A stretch of DNA of 64,000 nucleotides. Source: Planococcus sp. MB-3u-03. GTDB taxonomy: Bacteria > Bacillota > Bacilli > Bacillales_A > Planococcaceae. Positions 26,066-33,000 of the stretch are shown here, piece after piece. Position 1 is the first letter of the stretch; each line of letters starts with the position of its first letter. Both the position numbers and the translations under genes were made by a program. Under the pieces are notes generated by a model. The model searched no databases and had not been told where the DNA came from. It saw nothing but the letters and a program-made list of their open reading frames with translations. The DNA is taken from the NCBI RefSeq assembly GCF_002833405.1, contig NZ_CP025135.1, positions 3,205,501-3,269,500 on the forward strand, in the 5' to 3' direction.

Positions 26066-26230
26066 CGACAACAGAGGCAGGTCTCCTGGCTCGCGCGTCA
26101 CTCTCCCATGCCCTTCCCGTCCATTGGACAGTGGGATTTCATGGTTCGTCTGCGCTTACAGTTGCGGGAACAGCTCCGGGATTTCACCGGATTCCCTATT
26201 CAGCCCATATTGGGCACCTTTGTTGCGGTA
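26066..26230 (-). promoter_or_regulatory. Cobalamin (adenosylcobalamin) riboswitch
   Basis: Read leftward, the region has the conserved B12-element pieces in order: AGGTGCC, GAATCCGGTGAAATCCCGGA, GCTGTTCCCGCAACTGTAA, CCACTGT, GGGAAGG and GCCAGGAGACCTGCC. The ends CCGCAACA and TGTTGTCG can close helix P1. A terminator hairpin follows before the thioesterase-nrdEF operon. Such elements normally switch genes off when cobalamin is present, and are known before B12-independent ribonucleotide reductases in genomes that also hold a B12-dependent one. Confidence 0.93.
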
Positions 26231-26435
26231 TCACTATATATGGTGTTGAAATTTTACATCATCACCAAATCTTGTAGTTTCACTATAGACCAGTTCGAAT
26301 TTCGCCGCAAGGATTTTCTCGCACTTCCTGTAGAAAGTGAAAAAGGGTCTAGTTGCTGGCGTGTTTTTCGTATAAAACTTTCAATTTGTAGTTAATTTTT
26401 GATACGTGGTTCGTTGAATCTTGCTGGTTGTGTAT
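26231..26435. other. Gap between cobalamin riboswitch and repeat array
   Basis: This AT-rich stretch must contain the leftward promoter of the riboswitch operon; TATAGT-like sequences occur, but no convincing -35/-10 pair at 17 bases is seen. No gene is visible. Confidence 0.4.
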
Positions 26436-26930
26436 AGATGGCGAGAGTTTGCTTCTAGAATCGTTCCAGTGGTTGGTTTATGCTTCATTTTAGTAGTCGC
26501 CTCCGGGCTTTGGGTTGGCCTCTCGCAATAAGCCAGGAAGAGCGTCTGTCTTATTGCTTCGGCTCACCCTTTTGCGCTCGGCGGCTCGGAGATTTCATTG
26601 TGAGTAGACTGTTTAAATAGTTTTATTTCTTTAGTTAGTTGCCGGCTAGTGGGGAAATCGCTTCCCGGGGCAGGCTTCGGTGAAGACAGCGAGAGCTTAC
26701 TTGTGAAATCGTTCAGGCGTTCCAGTTATGCATCATCTTGGTAGTCACCGCCGGACTTTGGGTTGGCCTCTCTCAATAAGCCAAGAAGAGCGCCTGTCTT
26801 ATTGCGTCGGCTCACCCCTTTGCGCTCGGCTGCTTGGAAATTTCATTGTGTGGAGTATGATTAACCAGCTCTGCTTCTGTATACGTTGCCGGCTAGTGGG
26901 GAAATCGCTTCCCTGGATGGGCATGTAATA
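26436..26930. repeat. Tandem structured repeat array 1 (copies A and B)
   Basis: Two copies of an about 248-base unit lie head to tail; the motif TTTGGGTTGGCC recurs at 26509 and 26757. Each holds a 58-base nested hairpin (26512-26569 and 26760-26817) built on GGGT/ACCC, GGCC-type and CAATAAG/CTTATTG helices, then the constant TTGCCGGCTAGTG and a small hairpin GGGAA-loop-TTCCC (26652-26666, 26899-26913). Related copies lie at 32101-32590. Weak open frames occur in the plus strand but no ribosome site supports them. I cannot match the unit to a known RNA or mobile element; a noncoding structured RNA is the favoured reading. Confidence 0.8.
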
Positions 26931-27066
26931 AGATAGTGTGGAGGTCATTTCGAATGATTTCAGCATTCTATTTGTTCTTCACATCAACTGCGCTGTCTAG
27001 CTTTGGATTAGCTCTTAGTAAAACTCCAAACGCTATCTCCGCTCCCCCCTCTATTTCCCAGGAAAT
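26931..27066. other. Short gap after repeat array 1
   Basis: No gene is visible between the array and the terminator of the DUF3934 gene. Confidence 0.4.
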
Positions 27067-27098
27067 AAAAAGACCGCGCAATTGCCTGCGCGGTTTTT
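27067..27098 (-). terminator. Intrinsic terminator
   Basis: ACCGCGCA and TGCGCGGT pair around ATTGCC, with A/T runs on both sides; it directly follows the DUF3934 gene and could also stop rightward transcripts from the array. Confidence 0.8.
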
Positions 27099-27099
27099 G

Positions 27100-27288
27100 T
27101 TATCCATCGACCCATTCAGATTCAGCTTCTGGCTGCTTTCCTTTTTGGTTCGTGGCTTCTTTATTGTCTTTGCTTGTATACGGCTTAAAACTTTTGGCTT
27201 TGTTTTTGCCTTTTTCCCAACGGTTCCAGCCTTTTTTGCCGGTTCCTTGGCCTACGCCGCTTTTTGATTTTGCTTTCGCTTTGCCCAT
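27100..27288 (-). CDS. DUF3934 family small basic protein
   Basis: A 62-residue, Lys-rich protein beginning MGKAKAKSKSGVGQGTGKKGW, with the GTGKKGWNRWEKG-type core that marks DUF3934 proteins of bacilli. Function is unknown; the charge suggests nucleic acid or ribosome contact. The ATG at 27288 has GGGAG eight bases upstream; an in-frame GTG three codons before it lies within that ribosome site. Confidence 0.75.
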   Translation of the reverse strand: MGKAKAKSKSGVGQGTGKKGWNRWEKGKNKAKSFKPYTSKDNKEATNQKGKQPEAESEWVDG

Positions 27289-27360
27289 TTCTTTCACTCC
27301 CGTTCACTCATCGTGACGTTCAGCTTACCACATCCCGCCGCTTTCGTGAACAGTTCGTGT

Positions 27361-27840
27361 TTAGGCCTCGAGCACTTTCTGGATATCTTTGTGCATCGAA
27401 TCAGGCGTATCTTTCGGTGCGAACCTCGCCACGACTTTGCCATTCGGGTCGACAAGGAACTTCGTGAAATTCCATTTGATGCCGCTCGACAGGAAGCCTT
27501 TCGTGTTCGACGTCAAATGATCGAACAGCGGGTGCGCATCTTTTCCGTTCACTTTGATGATGTCGTGCATCGGGAACGTGACGCCGTAAGTCATGCGGCA
27601 CGACGATTCGGCATCTGCCGCTTCCCCGACTTCCTGGCCGAACTGATCGGACGGAAAGCCAAGTACGACTAGGCCTTCATCTTTGTAGCGCTGGTAAATC
27701 TTTTCGAGGCCGTCAAACTGGCCGCGCAGGCCGCATTTGGTCGCCGTGTTGACGATGACCATCGGCTGGCCTTTGTAGCGTTCGAGCTTATACTCTTCCC
27801 CGCTGGCATCGGTGACCTTAATATCGTAGATTCCCATCAT
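27361..27840 (-). CDS. Glutathione peroxidase family thiol peroxidase
   Basis: A 159-residue GPx-fold peroxidase. Catalytic Cys is in NTATKCGLRGQ (about residue 36), Gln in GFPSDQFGQE and Trp in KWNFTKFLVD, the standard Cys-Gln-Trp set. Cys-type bacterial members usually take electrons from thioredoxin and reduce organic peroxides. It is the third gene of the ohr-ohrR-gpx cluster, which fits peroxide defence. Start ATG follows AGGAGTGATGA. Confidence 0.93.
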   Translation of the reverse strand: MMGIYDIKVTDASGEEYKLERYKGQPMVIVNTATKCGLRGQFDGLEKIYQRYKDEGLVVLGFPSDQFGQEVGEAADAESSCRMTYGVTFPMHDIIKVNGKDAHPLFDHLTSNTKGFLSSGIKWNFTKFLVDPNGKVVARFAPKDTPDSMHKDIQKVLEA

Positions 27841-27865
27841 TCATCACTCCTGTTTCCATGAATTT

Positions 27866-28303
27866 TCATAAATCCATCTCGCCGAAAAATGCATTTAAGG
27901 CTTTCAGGTTGTTCATCAGTTCGATGGCATTGACATCGAGATAATTGCAGCTGGTAATCTTGTCGTGAATGGCCTGCTCAATCGGCTTTTCATCCGCACG
28001 CGACTTTTCCGTCAAAGAAATCCGGAAAGCGCGGCGGTCTTCAGCCGATTGTTCTTTCACGATGCGGCCATTTTGAATCATTCGGTTGATGATCGGGTTG
28101 AGCGTGCCGGTGCCGAGGCCGAGTTGCCCCCCGATTTCTTTCATCGTCAAGCCGTCTTCTTCCCACAACACGAGCAAGACCAAATACTGCGTAAAGGTCA
28201 GGCCGAACGGTTCTAAGGTCTTCGCATAAAGTTTCGAGAAATTGCTCGACGCTTTATACACTTCAAAGCATAGTTGCTGTTCCAGCTTGGTTGGTTTGTC
28301 CAT
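27866..28303 (-). CDS. ohrR: OhrR-type MarR regulator of organic peroxide response
   Basis: A 145-residue MarR protein with winged helix (LTMKEIGGQLGLGTGTLNPI, then DRRAFRISLTEK). The N-terminal Cys in LEQQLCFEVYKASSNF corresponds to the peroxide-sensing Cys15 of OhrR. It is encoded directly after ohr, so it most likely represses ohr and itself until that Cys is oxidised. The ATG at 28303 has AGGTGA five bases upstream; an open extension further upstream lacks such a site. Confidence 0.93.
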   Translation of the reverse strand: MDKPTKLEQQLCFEVYKASSNFSKLYAKTLEPFGLTFTQYLVLLVLWEEDGLTMKEIGGQLGLGTGTLNPIINRMIQNGRIVKEQSAEDRRAFRISLTEKSRADEKPIEQAIHDKITSCNYLDVNAIELMNNLKALNAFFGEMDL

Positions 28304-28323
28304 GTCATCACCTGTTTTTCTGC

Positions 28324-28743
28324 TTATCGAACGACAATCTCCACGTCCACTGAATCTTTGATCGCTTTGGAATATGGGCAATACGCGTGGGCTTTGTCGA
28401 CGTATTCCTGTTTCTTGCCATCTTCCAGGCCGTCGATATCCACTTCGAGGCGCACTGCGAGTTTCACGCCGCCGTCTGTTTTATCGCCCAGCAAGGAAAC
28501 TGTCGCTGTGACTTCGCTGTTCGTTACTTTCACTTTATCACGTTCCAACACGAAGTCCAATGCACTGTTGAAGCAAGAGCTATAGCCTGCCGCAAACAAT
28601 TGCTCAGGGTTGGTTGCCGTATTCGGCTGGCCGCCAAGCGCGACTGGCTTTGCTACATCAAGATTGAAAATATTATCTGGTGAATAAACCGTGCCTTCAC
28701 GTCCACCGCTGTTGATCATTGTCGTTTCAAAAATTGGTTTCAT
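28324..28743 (-). CDS. ohr: Organic hydroperoxide resistance protein Ohr
   Basis: A 139-residue OsmC/Ohr-fold peroxidase. The two redox cysteines are in AAGYSSCFNSAL (about residue 57) and AYCPYSKA (about 121), the Ohr spacing. Ohr reduces organic hydroperoxides, usually with lipoyl cofactors. The ATG at 28743 follows GGAGGG; it leads the peroxide operon and its promoter carries repeated operator-like dyads. Confidence 0.95.
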   Translation of the reverse strand: MKPIFETTMINSGGREGTVYSPDNIFNLDVAKPVALGGQPNTATNPEQLFAAGYSSCFNSALDFVLERDKVKVTNSEVTATVSLLGDKTDGGVKLAVRLEVDIDGLEDGKKQEYVDKAHAYCPYSKAIKDSVDVEIVVR

Positions 28744-28766
28744 TTTTATATCCCTCCAAAAATTAT

Positions 28767-28809
28767 ATCTTACACGATCTATATTAGAATAAATCGTACA
28801 CGATGTAAA
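28767..28809 (-). promoter_or_regulatory. ohr promoter with two OhrR operator candidates
   Basis: Read leftward, TTTACA (28809-28804) and TAATAT (28786-28781) are 17 bases apart. ATCGTGTACGAT fills the spacer (28804-28793) and ATCGTGTAAGAT follows the -10 (28778-28767). The two 12-mers share eleven bases and lie 26 bases apart, as expected for cooperative repressor sites. Confidence 0.65.
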
Positions 28810-28837
28810 ATGAAATGCTTTGGTTTTTTTCAAAAGA

Positions 28838-28866
28838 AAAATCCCAGATGCAAGATCCGGGATTTC
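28838..28866 (-). terminator. Intrinsic terminator
   Basis: AAATCCC and GGGATTT pair around a 13-base loop and are followed leftward by TTTTTC; it ends the methyltransferase gene. Confidence 0.65.
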
Positions 28867-28893
28867 CACTTCTTTATTCGCGATAGCTGAGCT

Positions 28894-29457
28894 TCAATAA
28901 ATATAAGGAATCAAGCGGGCGCGGTGCTTCATCCATTCCTTGTATTCGGGCCCGAACTTTTCGACGAGCAAGGCTTCTTCGTGCTGCATGCGTTTATTGA
29001 GTGCAAAAGCGAGCAACAAGCCGCCGGCAATCGCCGAAATCGGGCTCGTAAAGAACAGCGCCATGCCGATGCCGATCAAAAACAAGCCAGTATAAAGCGG
29101 GTGGCGCAGCTTGCGGTAAGGGCCGCTGCTGACGATCGTATCGCCTTCCCTAACCGTCACGTGGCGTGTGAATTGTGATTTCAAGTGAATGATCCCCCAA
29201 AATCGCAAAAAGACGCCGATGATAAGCAACACGAGCCCGATCGGCCTGAGCACCGAGGCAATTTCTGTTTCCGCCAGCTCCTGAAGCCAATAACCAAACA
29301 CGATGGTGGCAATCAGCGACAATAGGATCCCGAAGAATGTCCTTTTTTCGACCGGGTCGCCTTGCCCGGTCTCGCGATTTTTAAAAACGATGAATTCGAC
29401 CAGCCAAATAACGCTCACAGCGGTGAAAACCCAGTCCATCCACCCCATCACATCCAC
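28894..29457 (-). CDS. Isoprenylcysteine carboxyl methyltransferase family membrane protein
   Basis: A 187-residue integral membrane methyltransferase of the ICMT/PEMT type with about five hydrophobic segments. The cofactor motif SGPYRKLRHPLYTG is at about 110-123, and the C-terminal EALLVEKFGPEYKEWMK is typical of the family. The bacterial substrate is unknown, since bacteria lack prenylated proteins; small lipids or quinone-like compounds are possible. It stands alone between two terminators. Confidence 0.88.
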   Translation of the reverse strand: MDVMGWMDWVFTAVSVIWLVEFIVFKNRETGQGDPVEKRTFFGILLSLIATIVFGYWLQELAETEIASVLRPIGLVLLIIGVFLRFWGIIHLKSQFTRHVTVREGDTIVSSGPYRKLRHPLYTGLFLIGIGMALFFTSPISAIAGGLLLAFALNKRMQHEEALLVEKFGPEYKEWMKHRARLIPYIY

Positions 29458-29525
29458 CTCTTTCTTCTCCTTAAAATACTATAGAAGATGCCGCTCAAAT
29501 ACAATTTCCAACTGGTTGCGAATAG

Positions 29526-29560
29526 AAAAAGCTGTCCCGGCACCTTACCGGAACAGCTCT
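29526..29560 (-). terminator. Intrinsic terminator after cytochrome oxidase operon
   Basis: AGCTGTTCCGGTAAGGTGCCGG-type stem (AGCTGTTCCGG with CCGGGACAGCT) is followed leftward by TTTTTC. Confidence 0.8.
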
Positions 29561-29563
29561 TCT

Positions 29564-29650
29564 TTAGTCTTCGTCCGTCACCGACAACTCAACGAGCATC
29601 GCGGTGAAAACGATGAAAATGGCCATTAATGCGATTACCATCGTGAACAT
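29564..29650 (-). CDS. 28-residue membrane peptide of the ba3 oxidase operon
   Basis: A very short gene with start ATG at 29650. Its ribosome site TAGGAG overlaps the stop of the oxidase subunit I gene. The product is a single hydrophobic helix (FTMVIALMAIFIVFTAMLV) with the acidic end TDED. It is followed at once by the operon terminator. No homologue is recognised; a small structural subunit of the oxidase, like other single-helix subunits, is inferred from coupling and size. Confidence 0.6.
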   Translation of the reverse strand: MFTMVIALMAIFIVFTAMLVELSVTDED

Positions 29651-29662
29651 TGTCCTCAACTC

Positions 29663-31315
29663 CTACCATGTAATAAATCCTTTCGAGCCAGGCGGTGCAT
29701 GTTGGATCATGTGGGTCAGTGGAATCGCGTATGCAATGATGATCAACGCGGCGGCAATGCCGATCCAAATCCACCAGTTTTCCAGCCATTTCGGTGTATT
29801 CGACATATCGCTTTCCGCCAGCGGGAATTCCACCATCTGTTCAGGCGTTTCCGCTTTTGGCGAAACGAACATCGTCATGATGACGATATACATCAAGATC
29901 ATGGCAGACAGGAACAAAATCGTGCCGCCGATCGCCATCGTCACATGGTTCGAGATGATGCCGTCAAACCATTCCATCGCCGACGGGTGGTCGTTATAGC
30001 CGCTGTAAGCTGTGCGGCGCGGAGCCCCCATCAAGCCTAATACGTGCTGTGCAGTCGACATGAGCAGCATACCGATCGACCACGTGATGATCTGGACAAA
30101 GCCGAGGCGCTGCATGCGCTTCGTGAAACGGCGCCCCGTCAAATATGGGATGAGCCAGAAGGTCAAGCCCATAAACGTCATCGCGACAGGCGTTCCGACG
30201 GTAATATGGAAATGCCCGACAATCCATAAGGTATTGTGGACGACTTCATTCAATTGAAAACTGGCATTGATGATCCCGCCAGCGCCCCCAGGAATGAAGA
30301 ACGCCATGGCGATGAAAATCGACGTGAACCGGACATCTCGCCACGGCAATTTCTTGAACCAGCCAAAGAGGCCGGTGCCGCCTTTTTTGCGCCCTGAAAT
30401 TTCAAAGGTCGCAAACATCGAGAACGCCGTCATGAGTGATGGCACGATGACCATAAAGGTCAAGACGACCTGCAGGAACTTCCAGAAGTTCGAGATACCC
30501 GGCTCCGTCAATTGATGATGGAACCCGACCGGAATCGAGAACAGAATAAACAAGACGAAGGCGAGACGTGCCAAGGAATCACTGAACACTTTCACGCCAA
30601 GCAGTTTCGGCACGATCGTGTACCAAGCGATGTACGCTGGAAGCAGCCAGAAATACACAAGCGGGTGGCCGAAATACCAGAACAGCGAACGGCTCAATTC
30701 CACATTGATCGTATCCGTCCAACCGAATGCCCACGGAATGTATTGGAACAACACAGTCGCAACAACGCCAAGACAGGCGATGATCCATAACACGATGGTC
30801 GTGACCGTCATGAACGCAAACAAGGGACTCAATTGCCCTTTATTGTTACGGCGCCAAACCATGTAATGGCCGACCAAGGCAAAACTCGAGATCCACGTGC
30901 CGACAATGACCAAAGCCAGGCCGACATAATAAAATCCGTTCGCTTTCAGCGGGGCGTAAAATGTATAAAGCACTGAAGCTTCACCGGCCACAATCATGAC
31001 TGTAGCCATGACCGTTCCGAGCAGCGTCACCCACAGACCGATCCATGAAAACAAGCGGACTTTAGGGCCGAAGCTGCCAAGGCTTTTGCTCATGCCGGTG
31101 ATAAAGAAGGCGAAAATGAAAAAGGTCGTATAAATAAGTGCAAGCAAGACGCCGTGCGCAGTAAGGATTTGGTAATAATCAAGCCAAGCCGGGAGCTGAA
31201 GTGCGTCGTTGCGGATAAATACCTGCAAGACGCCCATGAGCGTACCGATCAAAAATGCGGTATAAGCGACACCTAAGTGCCATAAGGCGATTTTACGTTC
31301 TGGTTGGGCAATCAT
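29663..31315 (-). CDS. ba3-type cytochrome c oxidase subunit I
   Basis: A 550-residue heme-copper oxidase catalytic subunit with more than twelve helices. It reduces oxygen to water and pumps protons in the cell membrane. Family features: heme ligands in ILTAHGVLLALIYT and VGHFHITVGTP, and the CuB region FWYFGHPLVYFWLLPAYIAW. The overall sequence and the very short subunit II mark the B-type (ba3) class, usually used at low oxygen. I take the ATG at 31315 with GAGGTG seven bases upstream, one base after the subunit II stop. Confidence 0.94.
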   Translation of the reverse strand: MIAQPERKIALWHLGVAYTAFLIGTLMGVLQVFIRNDALQLPAWLDYYQILTAHGVLLALIYTTFFIFAFFITGMSKSLGSFGPKVRLFSWIGLWVTLLGTVMATVMIVAGEASVLYTFYAPLKANGFYYVGLALVIVGTWISSFALVGHYMVWRRNNKGQLSPLFAFMTVTTIVLWIIACLGVVATVLFQYIPWAFGWTDTINVELSRSLFWYFGHPLVYFWLLPAYIAWYTIVPKLLGVKVFSDSLARLAFVLFILFSIPVGFHHQLTEPGISNFWKFLQVVLTFMVIVPSLMTAFSMFATFEISGRKKGGTGLFGWFKKLPWRDVRFTSIFIAMAFFIPGGAGGIINASFQLNEVVHNTLWIVGHFHITVGTPVAMTFMGLTFWLIPYLTGRRFTKRMQRLGFVQIITWSIGMLLMSTAQHVLGLMGAPRRTAYSGYNDHPSAMEWFDGIISNHVTMAIGGTILFLSAMILMYIVIMTMFVSPKAETPEQMVEFPLAESDMSNTPKWLENWWIWIGIAAALIIIAYAIPLTHMIQHAPPGSKGFITW

Positions 31316-31316
31316 G

Positions 31317-31784
31317 TCAGTACACCTCAATTTCCGTAGACATCATATGGTGCCCGGTGCCACAGTATTCGTTGCACAGAATCAAATACTTGCCCGGTTC
31401 TTCAAATGTGTAGGATTTGGTCGTAATCCGTCCGGGAACGACCATCATATTGACTTTCGTGTTGTCGATCGTAAAGCTGTGCACCACATCCGTGCTGGTG
31501 ACTTTAAAAATGATTTCTTTGCCGGCCGGCACCCGCAAGTCCGGTGCGTTGTAGCCGAAAGCCAGTGCGACGATCGCTACTTGATATGTATCTTCGTCCA
31601 ATTGCGTGACTCCCGGGTTATCGAATGGCGCGGTTTCGTTCACTTTCTCCGGGTCGATGGTGTCCATCCCTCCGGACGGCGTGTGATTTTGCGAAAATGC
31701 GCTGACGCCGACGACGCTCAAAAAGACGATGAGCGAGACGATGCCGAAACTGAGCCAAATCTTCTCGTATTTATGGAAATGCAT
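31317..31784 (-). CDS. ba3-type cytochrome c oxidase subunit II (CuA)
   Basis: A 155-residue subunit with one N-terminal helix (about 11-30) and an outer cupredoxin domain. CuA ligands are seen as His in STDVVHSF and as the CNEYCGTGHHMM cluster near the C-terminus. It takes electrons from cytochrome c. The short, single-helix form is typical of ba3 oxidases. It is placed between subunit IIa and subunit I with one-base coupling to subunit I. Confidence 0.94.
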   Translation of the reverse strand: MHFHKYEKIWLSFGIVSLIVFLSVVGVSAFSQNHTPSGGMDTIDPEKVNETAPFDNPGVTQLDEDTYQVAIVALAFGYNAPDLRVPAGKEIIFKVTSTDVVHSFTIDNTKVNMMVVPGRITTKSYTFEEPGKYLILCNEYCGTGHHMMSTEIEVY

Positions 31785-31802
31785 GATGAATCTCTCCTTT
31801 TT

Positions 31803-31925
31803 TTATCTCGCTACGTACATCAAATACACGGCAACCCACATGGCAACGATGACGATGCCGACGAAGAATACACTGACGAGTGTCCCCTTCAAATTCACCT
31901 CATGATCCGATTGCTTCTTATCCAT
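31803..31925 (-). CDS. Cytochrome c oxidase subunit IIa, 40 residues
   Basis: A 40-residue single-helix protein (start MDKKQSDHEVNLKGTL, helix VSVFFVGIVIVAMWVAVYLM). Size, topology and place directly before subunit II match subunit IIa of the Thermus ba3 oxidase, which supplies the helix missing from the short subunit II. ATG at 31925 has GAGGTGGAAGC upstream. It is the first gene of the operon. Confidence 0.85.
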   Translation of the reverse strand: MDKKQSDHEVNLKGTLVSVFFVGIVIVAMWVAVYLMYVAR

Positions 31926-32041
31926 TGCTTCCACCTCTTCGCTCGTTTGCTGTTTCCTTTAGCATAGGACCTAAGTTTCGGTTTAGCTGTGACATAAATC
32001 ACACCTAGCCGTTTTTATTTTTAGCTGTCCATATTTTCGCC

Positions 32042-32074
32042 AAAAAAATAAAGCCTGCAGATGAGCAGGCTTTT
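32042..32074 (-). terminator. Intrinsic terminator facing repeat array 2
   Basis: AAAGCCTGC and GCAGGCTTT pair around AGATGA. Read leftward it is followed by ATTTTTTTG, a better T run than on the other strand. No leftward gene lies between it and the next terminator at 32970, so it probably ends a noncoding leftward transcript of the repeats. Confidence 0.65.
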
Positions 32075-32100
32075 AGGTAGTTGCTATTTGTTGGAATGAA

Positions 32101-32590
32101 TGGTGGAGATAGCGTGTGGCGTTGTTCCGCTGTTCTATTGGAGTTTCATGTTGGCAGTCGCCGCCGGGCTTTGGGTTGGCCTCTTGCCATAAGCCAGGAA
32201 GAGCACCTGTCTTACGACGTCGGCTCACCCTTTTACGCTCGGCGGCTGAGAGATTTCATTGAGTCGGGTATGTTTAATCAGATCTGCTTCTTTATTCAGT
32301 TGCCGGCTAGTGGAGGAATCGCTTCCTGGATTAGGTGTGTGCAGGATAGTTGGAGTTTGCGAGTGGCGTTGTTCCCCTGTTCTATTTTTCTTCTTGGTAA
32401 TATTCGCTGCCTTGCTTTGGGTTGGCCTTTGGCAGTAAGCCAAGAAGAACACTTGTCTTACTGCGTCGGCTCACCCTAGGCGCCGGCAGCTGAGAGATTT
32501 CATTGCCTGTAGATTGTTTAATCGCATCTGCTTCAATATGCAATTGCCGGCTAGTGTGGGAATCGCTTCCTGAGATGGTGCATCTGAAAA
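32101..32590. repeat. Tandem structured repeat array 2 (copies C and D)
   Basis: Two more copies of the unit of 26436-26930, with TTTGGGTTGGCC at 32170 and 32416 (246 bases apart). The 58-base hairpins are at 32173-32230 and 32419-32476 and the small hairpins at 32314-32327 and 32558-32571. Compensatory differences between copies: GCCGCC/GGCGGC (C) versus GCTGCC/GGCAGC (D) in the closing helix; CAGG/CCTG (C) versus CAAG/CTTG (D) at the tip; GCAATAAG/CTTATTGC (A) versus GCAGTAAG/CTTACTGC (D). Such covariation points to a conserved fold in RNA. The array is bracketed by two leftward terminators. Confidence 0.8.
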
Positions 32591-32739
32591 GCCGCTGATT
32601 GAGCAAGTTAAGGTTATGGGTTTGTTTGGTAGATAGAGACATGTGACCCTTCATTCTTCTACCTGTTTGAAGCAAGCTATAGAATAATATGAATTTCTAC
32701 ATTTCATTTTAAAGGAGCTGAAGAACTGATCTTCCACTC

Positions 32740-32885
32740 TAAAGCTAGAGACGGAGTGGAAGGGGCCGACTCCGGGAGGATTAGCGAGACAATTGAGACC
32801 CTGCAGGAGCGCAGCGACGAAGCGGCTCAATGCGAGCCCTCCGGAAAGCGTGCCCCTGCAACGAAGTCGAAAAGCCGAAGCTTTT
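32740..32885. repeat. Bacillales-type dispersed palindromic repeat
   Basis: The stretch with GCCGACTCCGGGAGGATTAG, GAGACCCTGCAGGAGCGCAG, CGACGAAGCGGCTC and GGAAAGCGTGCCCCTGCAAC has the wording of a repeat I know from many Bacillaceae and Planococcaceae intergenic regions (ACTCC...GGGAGGA, GAGACCC...CAGGAGCG, GGAAAGCG). It is strongly palindromic and noncoding. An open frame across it on the minus strand (32651-32893) is a by-product. Confidence 0.65.
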
Positions 32886-32969
32886 CCTTTCATTGCTCTT
32901 ATATTTTAGCTATATAACTCCTTTGCACCACGCTCTTAAGGAGAAAAAGCCAATTTTACTAGAGCAAAC

Positions 32970-32997
32970 AAAAAGCCTACCGTAACGGCAGGCTTTA
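32970..32997 (-). terminator. Intrinsic terminator after fnr
   Basis: AAAGCCT-A-CCG and CGG-C-AGGCTTT pair around TAA just beyond the fnr stop codon, followed leftward by TTTTTG. Confidence 0.75.
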
Positions 32998-33000
32998 AGA

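Noticed and set aside
26009-26395. Plus-strand open frames across the cobalamin riboswitch
   Set aside because: The region is explained by the riboswitch on the other strand, whose conserved pieces are all present.
26728-26928. Open frame in repeat copy B as a gene
   Set aside because: No ribosome site and frame not kept between copies; RNA structure explains the conservation better.
26436-32590. CRISPR array
   Set aside because: The repeats are about 247 bases long in tandem pairs, without short regular repeats and unique spacers.
26436-32590. IS element or MITE termini for the repeats
   Set aside because: No terminal inverted repeats, target duplications or transposase remnants are visible at the array ends.
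32651-32893. 80-codon minus-strand open frame
   Set aside because: It runs through a known type of noncoding Bacillales palindromic repeat.
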